Positions 38,501 through 49,000 of a stretch of DNA of 64,000 nucleotides are shown here, in pieces. The notes beneath the pieces were generated by a model, which was not told the origin of the DNA, did no database searches, and saw nothing but the letters and a program-made list of their open reading frames with translations. This DNA comes from Stereum hirsutum FP-91666 SS1 (taxonomy: Eukaryota; Basidiomycota; Agaricomycetes; Russulales; Stereaceae), in the NCBI RefSeq assembly GCF_000264905.1, contig NW_006763134.1, positions 2,332,580 through 2,396,579 of the forward strand, read 5' to 3'. The position numbers and the translations under genes are program-made. Position 1 is the stretch's first letter. Each line of letters begins with the position of its first letter.

Positions 38501-39247
38501 GAGCTGTGGACATCAGTCGTTCGCCCTATATTCACTCATCTAGCATTAAAGGTGAGCATAGTCATAGCAAAATATTTTAAATCCTAATTCTGCCTACATT
38601 CCACAGAGAGATCCAGAAGGCGTCCGTCCTCGATTGTGGTGGTGTCCTACAGGGCCATTCGCATTCCTGCCCATTCATGCCGCTGGAATTTATACATCAA
38701 CCCGTACCGAATGCTGCATGGACTATGTAGTTTCATCCTACGTCCCTACCCTAACGACTCTCCTCATCGCGCGTCGCGAAATGAAAACAATCGATAATCC
38801 CAAAGCGTTGATCGTCGCAGCGCAAAACGCACCCAACCAGAAACCTCTGCCCATGGTCAAACTCGAAGCCGAACTCGTCCAATCTCTCCTGCCTCCCAAT
38901 TCTCTCGTAACCATCAACGACGCTTCCGAATCAAATCCCAACGTCGGCGGCGGAGAAAAAGAAGTCCATCTCCAGGCGGTCCTTTCAAATATCTCAGAAG
39001 CCTCCATCCTCCATCTTGCATGCCACGGCTCCCAACACGACGTTTTCCCTGACAACAGCAGCTTTCTGCTCAGAGACGGAGAACTGACGCTCTCGCAGCT
39101 GTTGCAGCTCGAGCTTCCGTTGGCGCAGTTCGCGTTCCTGAGTGCGTGCGATTCGGCGGCGGGAGACGAGTCGAGGCCGGATGAGAGCATTCATTTGGCG
39201 GCGGCGATGTTGGCGGTGGGCTTCAAGAGCATTATTGGGACTATGTG
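35230..39247 (+). repeat. Source copy of the CHAT segmental duplication
   Basis: The leader and CHAT-gene sequence here reappear, shortened and diverged, at 43185-44557 in the same orientation. Shared anchors include the leader around TTYCLYRFF / ITYCLYASS, the start region SQALS.PVS, VVPLIA.I.G..LPDSCRY, DFEESVSL, and the whole CHAT C-terminal part. Confidence 0.85.
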
Positions 39248-39506
39248 GTACGTGTTCATAACTTTATTCTCAAGGCTCCGTACGAATACCCATGGCTCGT
39301 GATCCAACTTTAATTTTTCTTTTGTAAGGACTATGGACGATAAGGACGGACCTGTAGTTGCTAAAGGCGTTTATTCGAGGATTTTCAAGAATGGTAGGCT
39401 CGACTTCGATGCCATCCCTTTTGCGCTTGACGCGACGATACGTGAGCTTCGGGGTTCAAAGGTGTGGGCCTCTCGTTGGGCCACATACGTACACATGGGT
39501 GTTTGA
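35543..39506 (+). CDS. TPR-CHAT protein (caspase-like protease domain), intact
   Basis: Exons 35543-35654, 35727-38551, 38607-39247 and 39329-39506 sum to 1,251 residues in frame. An acidic Asp/Ser stretch near residue 30 follows the start. Residues ~75-980 are helical, with repeated TPR-like pairs (SLQCSFELANTLTRRFERVG, SDLYEAIALYKSCL). The C-terminal ~270 residues are a CHAT domain: LWWCPTGPFAFLPIHAAGIY, VVSSYVPTLTTLL, EASILHLACHGSQ, FLLRDGELTLSQLL, FAFLSACDSAAG, AAAMLAVGFKSIIGTMW, and terminal WASRWATYVHMGV. His1119 (in ACHGS) and Cys1160 (in SACDS) form the expected catalytic dyad. CHAT proteins are caspase relatives, which in bacteria and fungi are tied to NLR-like sensors and cell death. 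Known CHAT enzymes cleave proteins; the substrate here is unknown. A further 5' exon may exist upstream. Confidence 0.88.
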
Positions 39507-41255
39507 CGCACTGCCAATGTTTGTGCTTACCGCTTATTCGTACTCCAGCTCTGTGTAAATTTGACTCAAGGCAAATGTACTTACATCCGGGAAGATTTTT
39601 GAATGAAAGGGAAATCTGGTTATGCCAATCTTTCTCGCATGGGTTCATTCAGATTCGGAGTCGAAATTTGACACTTGAACCTCCCCTTTGCTTCGCCGGA
39701 AGTCAGCGCTGCAGTCCCTCGGCCGATCCTCCCATTCAGGATTCGAGTGTTGCGCATCCTGCATCCAAGCGTTCGTGACCTACAGCATGCCCAAAGGAAG
39801 GCTCAGATGGTACGCAGAGCACGCTATTCGTCGAAGATTCGTCAATGACTCGACGCCAAATTTGAGGATACGGAGATTTCACCCCGTCTAATATGGATTC
39901 GAACGCTGATCAGACGATGATACAGACACTCTATTGCCAGAAAGAATACAGAGTCTGAGTCGGATGCGAAGGTTAGGAACGACGGTCCGACGAGATGGGA
40001 TGGGATGACGTTCGACGAAGATTCAGAGCAGGAAAGCAAGGACCTCGAGGACTCAGAGATGTGCATCCCGAGCACCATGACGAAGATGATTAGATGCAAC
40101 GGAACCGGATGCAGAGCTGAAAACCGAGAACGTTGCGACCAGCAAATGAAACGACGAGCGACACCGACTCACTGCTGAGTTCAGGAAAAGGGACATGACG
40201 ACCGTCGACCTTCAAAGCCTCATATGTGCTCCCTTCCTTCCTACGCATTCCCATCCAATCTTCGTCTCCGCCACGTCCGAAGCATGCATTTCGAAAGAAT
40301 CTCTAGTGGCAATCAGCACAAACGAAGGCCCAAATAGAGCGCACGAGATAGAGTTTCCCCGGAGCACATGGAGAGTCCAGAGATCGAAACATCAATATCG
40401 CGGACGAAGAAGGTTCGCCTCTTGATATTCTGATTTTCCGTGGTGGTGGGCGGTGCGAATTAGGTGGCAATTGGGGAGGACCGGATGGGGTGGGCATTGG
40501 GGACCTTAACGGGACTGTGTTCTCGAGGACGATGACGCGGCTCGGTGCGTCCTCTCATGGATATAAGCACGACCACTAGCAGAGCATCTGACATAGAGCA
40601 AAGACCATGAGTAGTAGCGATCGCAAGCAGAGATGGACGGACAGATGTGAGGATTGAGGGGAAGGCGGTCACGTGCCGAGGACATGGTCCGAAAGGGGAA
40701 ACGGGCGTGGGACAATGCACCTTCTCCCAGCGCCGCTCTCCTTTCGCTCTCCTTTCTTCCCCTCTCCTTTGCCTCCCGCCACATAACTCTGAGCGGTGCT
40801 ATCTGCAGTGCCCTTGGTAATTTGGGAGATACTTTTTGTTCATCAGTAAGAGGATAAGGCCGACATCGGATTGATTTAGGTTTGAACTCGAGTTCGTTCC
40901 CGTTTTTTGTGCATTGTCGACACTCTCCTTCACCGCCAACGGTGGTCGTGCGCAGACCTACGCCAGCTGCACTCTATAAACAAGATGCGTGCGCATTTTT
41001 TTGCTGGTATTGTGACCGCCCTCATTTTTACACGCCCTCTATGCCCTCTCTTTTTCTCATGTGTTTTATTTCTTTTTCTCTCCTCTCCTCTTGTTCCCCT
41101 CTCATTTTCCTGTCCCGTTGTTCCCCCTCTACGCGACTCTGACACGCAACCAACCCATTTTCCCCACACTCGAACCACAGCACATCTAACCTATCTTCAC
41201 CATCGCCCACATCCACGGAACGTCACAAGATTTCAGACGTCGGTCAGAGAGCGAT
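39507..41255. other. Duplicated HMG-gene upstream region (no intact gene)
   Basis: After the CHAT stop there is ~190 bp of unique sequence. Then a copy of the region upstream of the HMG-box gene runs from ~39.70 kb to the pseudogene ATG at 41256. No intact coding gene recognised. Confidence 0.6.
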
Positions 41256-41430
41256 ATGTCTCCGCTCGTGGAGAGCCCGAGGGGGCGTATGGATTATACG
41301 TTCGCCAACAATTCTCTACCGTCTCAAGCTCCTCTCCGAACGCTTCGCCGCCACAGCCCGCGACCTCGAGCTTGCACACGCAGCTCTACCACCCGACGAC
41401 GACAAAGACGGGCTCGGAGGATCTGAGGCC
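39700..41430 (+). repeat. Dispersed repeat copy R1 (HMG upstream region plus 5' gene fragment)
   Basis: R1 matches the reverse complement of ~57.78-55.6 kb (R3 plus the HMG-gene start) and, for its first half, 50.59-51.75 kb (R2). Anchors: agtccctcggccgat, the gaggat.cggagatttc block, aggttaggaacgacggtccga, and ttctcgaggacgatg, followed in R1 and R3 only by gcattgtcgac and ctcaccgccaac. Confidence 0.82.
41236..41426 (+). pseudogene. Truncated 5' fragment of an HMG-box gene
   Basis: At 41256 the frame MSPLVESPRGRMDYTF parallels residues ~54-69 of the HMG-box protein encoded at 52681-55843 (MPPLVERPRGQMEYTF), and the bases before it (agagagcgat) match too. Beyond this point similarity ends and the frame stops at 41424-41426. 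The HMG domain and the rest of the gene are missing. Together with the homologous upstream DNA this shows a duplicated but 3'-truncated gene. Confidence 0.75.
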
Positions 41431-41660
41431 GTCAAAGTCTAACAGAGATCAGGGAGCAGGTCGGATGCCTGGAAAGGACTGGGAAGGAGCTGGCCAATGC
41501 GTGTCTCAATCGACTGGGCCGGGGACTGGTCAGTGGCGCGAATGCAAATGTCACAGACAAGGTGATGAGGGGGAGAATGTGGGTGCCGGTGTGCTGCTTT
41601 GTGTGTTCGGGGCTGCGCAGTGGGCCCGACAAGTTTCGAGTGTTTGATATTGTTGTATGA
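41311..41660 (+). pseudogene. Frameshifted coding relic of unknown family
   Basis: From 41311 a frame reads ILYRLKLLSERFAATARDLE and LAHAALPPDDDKDGL up to a stop at 41440. Two bases on, the next frame continues EIREQVGCLERTGKELANAC, LNRLGRG and VWVPV-like text, ending VFDIVV and a stop at 41658. Both halves look like genuine amphipathic protein, and the break fits a 1-2 base indel. The family is not recognised. Chance cannot be excluded, because the stretch is only ~115 codons. Confidence 0.35.
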
Positions 41661-43184
41661 TCTTTTTCTTCTTTCGGTCCGATGCACTTAATATATTGAT
41701 GTTTTTTTGGCTCACGTTGTGGAGGAGCATACGAGCGTACTCGTGTACTCCCCCGTATGAGAAGGAAAAGGAGTTGAAGTAGCGACTTGCGAACGTACTT
41801 ACGCTCGTTCAGTCGGACTTTCAATTCCCGGTCAAACCCAGTTTGCAGCATCGCGATGTTTTATTCGTTTTTCTTCTCGTTTTTCCTTGGACTACTGAGC
41901 TGTCCCACTTGAGCACTTCTAGGGAATCCCAGGTATCGCCTCGAGCACTCGGAGCAATTGTTTTCAAGTAGTGGCGATCACGGCACGCTAAATCGACATC
42001 ACTAGTGGACGAAGGGCCGGAGCCATCCGCCCGGGACTAGGAACGGAACGCGCGGCCTCGGGTTCAGCCACACTTCGCCTCTCCTTCCACTTTGTTCGAT
42101 TTATTGCTAGCACTTCCCCTTCCCCGTTTGCCTCGAAACTTTGTACAGCACTTCACCCATATCTAACCTTCACTAGCAAATTATTTTCGAGTACGAGTCT
42201 CATCTGGTTCTCTCTAGGCGACCCTTCAACTCTGGGCCTCACCATTAGTGCGCTTTTTCACCCTTTTATTTGTTTTTCCTGCTTCTTTTAATTTCCACCA
42301 CCAATCCCTATCGCATCGACGGTTTATTGACCTGAAAGGAGTATCTTCCGGTTCGTAACCTTGCGCCGCAGCATGTGGACAGGTCTTGGCGATTGGATTG
42401 GGCACCCAAGTCTGCCACTCTGTGTGAGGGCCACAGAGGACCTCCACATCGCTCGCGTTCGTCAATAGCTGCAGGTTTCGATCTTGGAGTACTCTTGGAT
42501 GGTAAATAACACTGTTGACATCTTCAACTTCGAACATGGAACGCTCTCTTTTATTTTTCTTCGATTTTACGATACTCTATTCCACTTGGCCTCTCCTTCA
42601 TTTCCCGGACATTCTAATTATGTATCTAGATCTAGGATCGCATTTTCCACTGTTCACTAGCGTTCCGATGCACTTGTAGCTTGCCCGACGGCGCATGAGC
42701 ACGCGCGGCTGATCGGGGAGCAAGCTGCTCTTGTCACTTATACCGGTGTCCTGCCACCTCTCGAATGCAGGTCCCCCCTCACCCCGTGAACTCGAACGTC
42801 TCTGTCTGCGTGTCTGTCCGTCAACCGTCTGTCTCCCCCACTCGTCAACTCTATCGTCTGCCTCTCGCTCTCATCATCCTCCACTCTCTTTATTCTGACT
42901 CCACTCGCCTCGCCTCAATACCCCCATTTTCTCCAATTTCTGCTGCTTGCTTCCCTCGTCTCGTTTCTCCACCACGTTCCGGCTTATCCTCGGAGAACTC
43001 GAACTCTCTCAAAACCCTACAAGTTTCCGCATTTACTAATCCGGTGCGTACATTGCTACTCTAATTTTCCTCCCTTTTCCACTCGCTTGATCGGCCTCTC
43101 TTCTACCTCTGTAGACCGAGCGACCACGTCCCGATCCCCTCCTCCTCCAATCAGTTTCGTACCTCCACAACGTCTCGCTCCCGA
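41661..43184. other. Intergenic region between HMG relic and CHAT pseudogene
   Basis: A minus-strand frame at 42226-42537 (103 codons, MFEVEDVNSVIYHPRVLQDR...) has protein-like composition but no recognised motif or extension. The part from 42.76 to 43.18 kb is strongly pyrimidine-rich, like many basidiomycete promoters. Confidence 0.4.
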
Positions 43185-44557
43185 ACAGAGTTTTTGTGTA
43201 AGTCGACTGGCATTCGTGCAAAAGAGGCATCCGGATCTGGATCCAGCATCGGTCAAGCGTGCATCTTTCGATTTCTTTACGATTCTCATTCGTCTTGCTT
43301 CCAGCCAGCCCATAACATATTGCCTTTACGCATCTTCACATGGAGAAGAATTCGAATAGGCCGCATGGTACGTAGGACTCATATCGTTACGCTTTTCCTG
43401 CATACTTATTGGTACATCTAAATGACTTCTCATGGTCTCCCTTCTGTGGTAAGTGCCGCAAAAAGCGAATGAAGGCCCCGTTCGATGAAGCTATCAAATA
43501 TGACACCTCTCAAGCCCTAAGTACTCCGGTCTCTGAGTCGTTGGATTTGATACAAGGTCAGTGTGGATCCAGGCAGACTTTGCCTCTCTTCGTCATAACC
43601 ATCATCTGTCGCGCGAATCGTGCTTCAGCTAACGTAGACTCCGCCCGCTCTAGCTCAAAGCTGAGTACTGTCCATGTGGTCCCTCTCATAGCGGGCATTG
43701 CAGGGAACTCGCTCCCTGATTCCTGTCGATATTCACCTCACGAACTTCGGGGGCTTATACGATATCTCCTTGAACAAACTAGTTCTACCACGATGCATGA
43801 CAATGATGCAGGTCTGTCCACGACCATTGAGGCTGTGAGATCTGAACAGCGGCTTGTCGTAGACCAAGAGTTCTCCTTACAATGATCCTTCGAGCTCATG
43901 CGGCGATTCGAGCGAGTTGGCCAATTGAGGGACCTTAACTATTGGTACGCCTTCCGTCTATGTTTCGAGCTCACGAGTGAGCTGTCATGTCCAGAGGAGG
44001 CCATCAGTTCGATACGACCCACTTCGCAGATCACTATGCCTCCGGACGTGAAAAATATGAGCCCAGAATCAGCGATAGTTCAAACGAAGGTTTGTTCCTG
44101 CGGTATCGATACCTGTGTTATCGTCCTGACTTCGAGGAAAGTGTTTCTTTGACTTCTGCTCGTGGTCGAACTCGATGCTGAACTCGTCCAACTCTTATAC
44201 ATCAACGGCACTTTAAATTCTGAGTCAAGTCCCTACGTCGGCGGCAGCGGTCGTGGAGTAAAAGACGACCACGTCCAAGCCGTTCTCTCCAACATCTCAG
44301 GAGCCTCCATCCTCCATCTCGTATGCCACGGCTCCGCACAGGATATCTTCCCCGAGAGTAGCAGCTTTCTCCTCCGAGATGGTGAGCTGACGCTCTCGCA
44401 GTTATTGCAGCTCGAGCTTCCGTTGACGCAGTTCCCGTTCTTGAGTGCGTTCAATTCGGCGACGGGGGACGAGTCGAGGTTGGATGGAAGAATGTATATG
44501 GCGGCGGCGATGTTGACGGTGGGATTCAAGAGCGTCACTGGGACAATGTGGCGGTGA
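43185..44557 (+). pseudogene. CHAT-domain pseudogene, internally deleted, catalytic Cys lost
   Basis: This is a copy of the TPR-CHAT gene at 35.5-39.5 kb. Its start codon position is mutated. VVPLIAGIAGNSLPDSCRYSP and the following ~60 residues align, then a Cys codon of the parent has become TGA (near 43883). About 85 bp is missing between GQLRDL and YAFRLCFELTSELS. Soon after DFEESVSL (near 44.15 kb) ~2.5 kb of the parent, nearly all TPR units and the start of the CHAT domain, is deleted. The sequence resumes at VELDAELVQLL. The remaining CHAT core keeps the His (VCHGS, codon 44327-44329) and FLLRDGELTLSQLL, but SACDS reads SAFNS: TGC became TTC at 44450-44452. It ends at GTMWR, lacking the last exon. 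Product, if any, is catalytically dead. Confidence 0.9.
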
Positions 44558-44834
44558 TTCCGTTCTATTTTCGGCCTACGCCAGCCTGAGACTGCCGTCC
44601 AAATACTTATAAATGGCTTATCCGCACCAATCCTAGTGCTATGAGGGTGTATGTATGCGGTCCTCATGTATTCTATACTTACTCTGCTGCCGTGCATGGC
44701 CCTTGAGGCCGACACGTGTATATATGGCTACCGCCAAGTTGAGCGCCAACGCACACCTTCCTCCTCGACAGCCATCTCTTCTCATCGAACAGCTCGAATT
44801 TCATCCTCGCAAATTTCTCAACAGTTCTTACTCG
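44558..44834. other. Short spacer, CHAT pseudogene to NLR
   Basis: Only ~280 bp, presumably holding the NLR promoter and leader. An in-frame ATG at 44655 could extend the NLR by 60 residues, but that stretch is Ser/Arg-rich and does not resemble the family start. Confidence 0.5.
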
Positions 44835-47800
44835 ATGGCGAATACTCCAGATTTCTCCGATATCTGGAATGAGGCTGTGGACAAGCACAAGTCGGAGACG
44901 AAGTCCGACTCGCTGCCCCTTGACTCTTTGGGCACTACCAATAGCGTCGAGGCTATCCTGACAGCGATCGCAGGGAATCGGAAGGATTTTGAGGACAGTC
45001 GGGCGAAGGGAAAGAGTCTGCGAGATGTATTGAAGCCTGTCGTGAAGGTCGTGCAGCTGATGGCGGAGGTGGCAGGAGAAGGGGCGAACTTGGTGCGTGC
45101 GCGCTATTAATGACCGCTTACGAGCGTCAACCTCTTCCTTCCTGACTGCCTATGTTGGAATTAGGCTTTCTCACCGGGAAAGACGATATTCGTTGCCATT
45201 GGGGTACTGCTTAAGGTATCTTTTTCGTATACAACATTGCGCTCAATGCTGACTGAATATTCTCCAATCATTTATCTATTGTAGGCCTCCGACGGGGTCA
45301 GCAAATGCTACGACTCGGTGATCGACATCTTCGAGAGCCTCGAAAGCTTTCTCGGCCGCTTGACCACGTATCTCGAGCACGATATATCGTGTCTGATGAA
45401 GGAGGTAATCGTCAAGATTCTCGCACACCTTTTATCGATCTTGGGAGTGGCGACTAGGCTCATAAGAGAACGCCGTGCGGGTAAGTGAAACATGGTATCT
45501 GGTAAAAATGTACAACAATGACGGGCGACTTTCGGCAGTTACATACTTAAAAACTCTGATCGGGAAGAACAGCGAGGTTCAAGTCGCGATGGAGAAATTG
45601 GACAAGCTAACTGCGCAGGAAGGTCGAGCGGTTGCAACTGCTACGCTTTCGTCGGCGAGTGAGATTCGAGCGGTCGCAACTGCTACGCTTTCGGCGGCGA
45701 GTGAGATACTCTCGCAGCTGGAGACTAGGATGAAATGTTTGTTTTCTTGTTGTGCGATTGTCTTAGATCTGTGACTAACCACACCGGCCGGTACTTTCCA
45801 GCCGATCAACAGGACGCGAACGCTATCAAGACGATGCTGATGAAGATCGCTCAGGAAGCTGAAGCGATATCTGGTATGATTAAATTCACGCTCCCTTTTC
45901 TGTCATTGATTCTGGATCACATGTGTCATAGGTAGCTCTCAAGAGGGTCGAATCATGCTCGAAGAAATTCGGGAGCATATCATGAAAAATTCAAAGAAGG
46001 TCTTACCATATCTTGGTAAGTACACTCTATCTACTAAGAGCATCATTCCATGGTACCTATTCTCTTTGTAGCCAATCATCATCGGTTTGAGGTCCATAAA
46101 TGGCTGTCAGCTCCTTCCTCAGTGTCAAATTACGAGGACAACAAAAGCCTGCGAGAGGCCGGGACCGGATCGTGGTTCATCCAATCTGCGGACTACAACC
46201 AGTGGAAAAGCAAGAGTAACTCCCTATTATGGGTTTCAGGCGGCCGTAAGTAGTTCAATGGTTCAACGAAGAGCATATGCTGATCGTTATCATCGGTAGC
46301 TGGGTCCGGAAAGAGCGTGTTGTCGTGCGTATACCTAACCTAGGTGACTGACATGAATACTGACACCACTGCATCCTAGTTCCACCATCATAAGCGACAT
46401 CGAGTTTAACTCTGTAGTCGACTCGTCTCTTTCGCTTGCCTACTTCTACTTCGACTTCAGGGACTCGGAAAAACAGCACTGTCTAGGGCTTATCTCGTCG
46501 CTCATTGATCAGCTTGCTTCTCGTTGCTCGGACATGCCTACCGCTCTGGAGCAGCTCTATGCTGTTCATCGGAATGGGATGGAGCGACCGACGCTGCACA
46601 AACTAGTCACAGCTTTGAAGGAGATGATAATGAGCATCACCTGCAGGGTTTACATCGTCATTGACGCTCTTGATGAATGCTCACAGCGGAAGAATCTCAT
46701 GGCTCTCATTGAGCAAATGACAAAGTGGAATCTTGGCAATCTGCATATGCTGCTCACGAGCCGGAAGGAAGAGGATTTGAATCATTCTCTGCTGCCGCTG
46801 TCAGTAGAGGTCAATCTCGAAAGCTCCCTCGTTGATAGAGACATTGCATTTCATGTTCGCACTGTCTTGCAGAATGACCGAGCCTTCTCGAAGTGGCAGC
46901 CACCGCAGAAGCTCGAAATAGAAACCAGTTTGACAAAAGGAGCCCGTGGAATGTATGTGTTCATCTCTGATTCTATGCCTAATTGGATGCTTATAAATTC
47001 ATGCAGGTTCCGATGGGTATTTTGCCAGTTGGATAGCATTCGAGGATGTCCTAATGCAAGAACATTGACAAAATGCCTAGACACTCTGCCAAAGACACTG
47101 TATGAGACGTATGACAGGATTCTTAAGCACATCGACGACCAACATTTCGAGTATGTTCATGCCACACTGCAGTGGCTTGCATTCTCTATGCGCCCGGTCA
47201 AACTGGAGGAGGTTGTGGAAGTGCTGGCCATGGATTTCGACAATGTCCCTTTACAATTTGTACCGGGGTATCGCTTCCCTGAACCACGAGAGATTCTTAC
47301 TATTTGCTCCAGTTTGGTCACACTTTCCGGAACTGGTGTCTTAGAACTCTCACATTTCTCCGTTAAGGAGTATCTTGACACGAATATGACCGAATGTAGT
47401 ATCCAACGCTATTCATTCAATGCCCAGATTGCCCACGAATTCATAGCCCGCACCTGTATTGCATATCTGATGCAGTTCACACAATCTGTGGATGACATTG
47501 GGCCCTTCCCCCTGGCTCGTTATGCAGCAGAGCATTGGATGAACCATGTTGGATCTGCTCATACCGATGCCCTAGCCGAGCTTGCTTTCAATCTTCTCCA
47601 GGCTCACAGCGTGGCTTTTGTTAATTTGGTCAGAATTTGTGATGTGGATCACCCTTACAGTCCACCGAAACTATCACGGCCACATCATGATATTCCTACT
47701 CCACTCTACTACGCAGCAGGGGCAGGTTTTGTCAGAGTATCCCAGAAATTGCTAGAGCACGGTGCTGAGGTGAATGCGCAGGGCGGCTACTACGGGAATG

Positions 47801-49000
47801 CGCTCCAGGTGGCGTCGCTTGGCGGTCACATCGCTGTCGTGGAGCTGCTGCTCGAGAAGGGGGCCGACGTGAATGCGCAGGGCGGCATATACAAGAATGC
47901 GCTCCAGGCGGCGTCACGTGGCGGTCACATCGCTGTCATGGAGCTGCTGCTCAAGAAGGGGGCCAACGTGAATGCGCAGGGCGGCGGATACAGGAATGCG
48001 CTCCAGGCGGCGTCATTTGGCGGTCACAAAGCTGTCATGGAGCTGCTACTCGAGAAGGGGGCCGACGTGAATGCGCAGGGCGGCTTCTACGGAAATGCGC
48101 TCCAGGCGACATCGGCTGCAGGTCACAAAGCTGTCGTGGAGCTGCTGCTCGAGAAGGGGGCCGACGTGAATGCGCAGAGCGGCGTATACAGGAATGCGCT
48201 CCAGGCGGTGTCGTACAGCGGTCACATCGCTGTTGTGGAGCTGCTGCTCAAGAAGGGGGCCGATGTGAATGCGCAGGGCGGCGAATACGGGAATGCGCTC
48301 CAGGCGGCGTCGGAAGGCGGTCACATTGCTGTCGTGGAGCTGCTGCTCAAGAAGGGGGCCGACGTGAATGCCCAGGGTGGCCGGTACAGGAATGCGCTCC
48401 AGGCGGCGTCATTTTGCGGTCACATCGCTGTCGTGGAGCTTCTGCTCAAGAAGGGGGCCGACGTGAATGTGCAGGGTGGCCTATACGGAAATCTGCTTCA
48501 GGCGGCATCGCTTTTTGGTCACAAAGCTGTGGTGGAGCTGCTACTGGAGAAGGGGGCCGACGTGAATGCGCAGGGCGGTGGATACGGAAATGCGCTCCGG
48601 GTGGCGTCGGAATGCGGTCACATCACTGTCGTGGAGCTGCTGCTCGAGAAGGGGGCCGATGTGAATGCCCAGGGCGGCGAATACGGGAATGCGCTCCAGG
48701 CAGCATCACGTTACGGTCATAAAGCCGTCATGGAGCGGCTGCTGAAGCACATGGAAATCCAGGACAATCTCTCAAAGGTAAGCTTGGGATATATCTGTGG
48801 TTTATCCTCATCTTTCTTGTGTCATGTCCTGACGAAATTAAATTTGGTTTCAGAATGTATTGACCCAAGGTCCAACTCCACCTGCGAGTAAGATTGATGT
48901 AAACACGAGTTCAGACTGTGCATCCTCGGACAGTGCATCCGAGTCTAGCTTCTCCAGTGATGACAATGATGGCTACTTCTCTGCTCAAAGTAGTTTATAA
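44835..49000 (+). CDS. NLR protein: Goodbye domain - NACHT - ankyrin repeats (copy 1)
   Basis: Eleven exons (44835-45092, 45165-45215, 45285-45480, 45539-45736, 45802-45873, 45932-46015, 46072-46245, 46300-46324, 46380-46952, 47007-48777, 48854-49000) close in frame to 1,182 residues. Residues 1-168 fit the fungal STAND N-terminal Goodbye domain: FSDIWNEAVDKHKSET, SPGKTIFVAIGVLLKASDGV, and HDISCLMKEVIVKILAHLL with LSILGVATRLIRERRAG. A linker contains two tandem RAVATATLS(S/A)ASEI units. NACHT: Walker A GPGSGKS (~345-350), Walker B YIVIDALDECS (D448). After the winged-helix region (LSHFSVKEYL), one degenerate and ten near-identical 33-residue ankyrin units begin near residue 775. The acidic tail ends DDNDGYFSAQSSL. 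Fungal NLRs of this type are cytosolic sensors in non-self recognition and cell death; the ligand is unknown. Confidence 0.92.
45625..45708 (+). repeat. 42-bp tandem duplication in the NLR linker
   Basis: Two adjacent 42-bp units encode RAVATATLSSASEI and RAVATATLSAASEI. The same doublet is present in NLR copy 2, so it predates the gene duplication or was kept by conversion. Confidence 0.9.
47770..48756 (+). repeat. Ten 99-bp ankyrin units, NLR copy 1
   Basis: Each unit follows VNAQGG-x-Y-x-NALQAAS, then x-x-GH-x-AV-x-ELLL-x-KGAD. Bases are nearly identical between units (gtgaatgcgcagggcggc, ctcgagaagggggccgac). Differences cluster at unit positions 7, 9, 17, 18, 21 and 24. Confidence 0.95.

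Noticed and set aside
47770..48756. Regular 99-bp periodicity resembling a direct-repeat array
   Set aside because: The periodicity is that of ankyrin codons in an open frame; there are no spacers and this is a eukaryotic genome, so no CRISPR.
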